Assembly: GCA_002887195.1 (NCBI GenBank)
Contig: PJAB01001255.1
Coordinates: 1-15,927 of the forward strand
DNA from: Chrysochromulina parva
Lineage: Eukaryota; Haptophyta; Prymnesiales; Chrysochromulinaceae
Direction of reading: 5' to 3'
DNA length: 15,927 bases
Shown: positions 15,795-15,927 of the stretch, piece after piece
How positions within the stretch are numbered: position 1 is the first letter of the stretch
How the letters are laid out: each line of letters opens with the position of its first letter
Translations under genes and position numbers: made by a program
Notes under the pieces: generated by a model
The model's database searches: none
Told to the model about the DNA's origin: nothing
Seen by the model: the letters and a program-made list of their open reading frames with translations, nothing else

Positions 15795-15927
15795 TGTTCG
15801 TGTGAGTGCGTTCAGCGGCCCGGCCCGGCGGCTGATCGAGTATGGCTGTGATAATAGGGGGTCCAGGGGTCCCCGAGCTAGTGTTAACCGCATCCGTATG
15901 TACGCCGGTCCGGTGTCTTGGGTGTCG

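Overview
This window reads as nuclear DNA of a GC-rich eukaryotic microbe. A unicellular alga such as a haptophyte fits the codon use and the long intron-poor genes, but the sequence alone does not settle the lineage. The eukaryotic signs are a Golgi-type Qa-SNARE (syntaxin 5), a membrane-anchored RING-H2 protein, EF-hand pairs, a secreted thioredoxin/PDI-like protein, and a 64-nt GT-AG intron. I see no operons, Shine-Dalgarno-led genes, CRISPR arrays, rRNA, or insertion sequences.

Layout, left to right. (1) Bases 1-143 probably hold the 3' end of a gene entering from the left. (2) 430-822 (+) is a possible small single-pass membrane protein. (3) 1126-1911 (-) encodes a RING-H2 E3-ligase-like protein with an N-terminal membrane anchor. 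(4) 1912-2779 is a gene-free stretch between divergent genes, with a strong near-palindrome at 2580-2620. (5) 2780-4642 (+) encodes a secreted thioredoxin-fold protein with a very long low-complexity tail. (6) 4741-5862 (+) encodes syntaxin 5, starting only 98 nt after the preceding stop. (7) 6324-13650 (+) is one giant two-exon gene of about 2420 codons, the main item here. Its N-terminus carries cysteine-peptidase-like motifs and its centre and C-terminal half carry superfamily-2 helicase-like motifs. The reading frame is broken only by a 64-nt intron at 10692-10755. (8) 13651-14635 is gene-free and holds short repeats. (9) 14636-15745 (-) encodes a protein with four EF-hands made by internal duplication; a third, broken module fragment lies at its 5' end.

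The genes do not form an obvious pathway. Syntaxin 5 and the thioredoxin-like protein both belong to the secretory system. The RING protein and the peptidase-helicase protein may both touch ubiquitin or a ubiquitin-like modifier. These groupings are inference and may be chance.

The best leads are the peptidase-helicase fusion, the young-looking intron bounded by a 14-nt direct repeat and filled with a 10-nt tandem repeat, and a syntaxin 5 whose normally invariant zero-layer glutamine is histidine.
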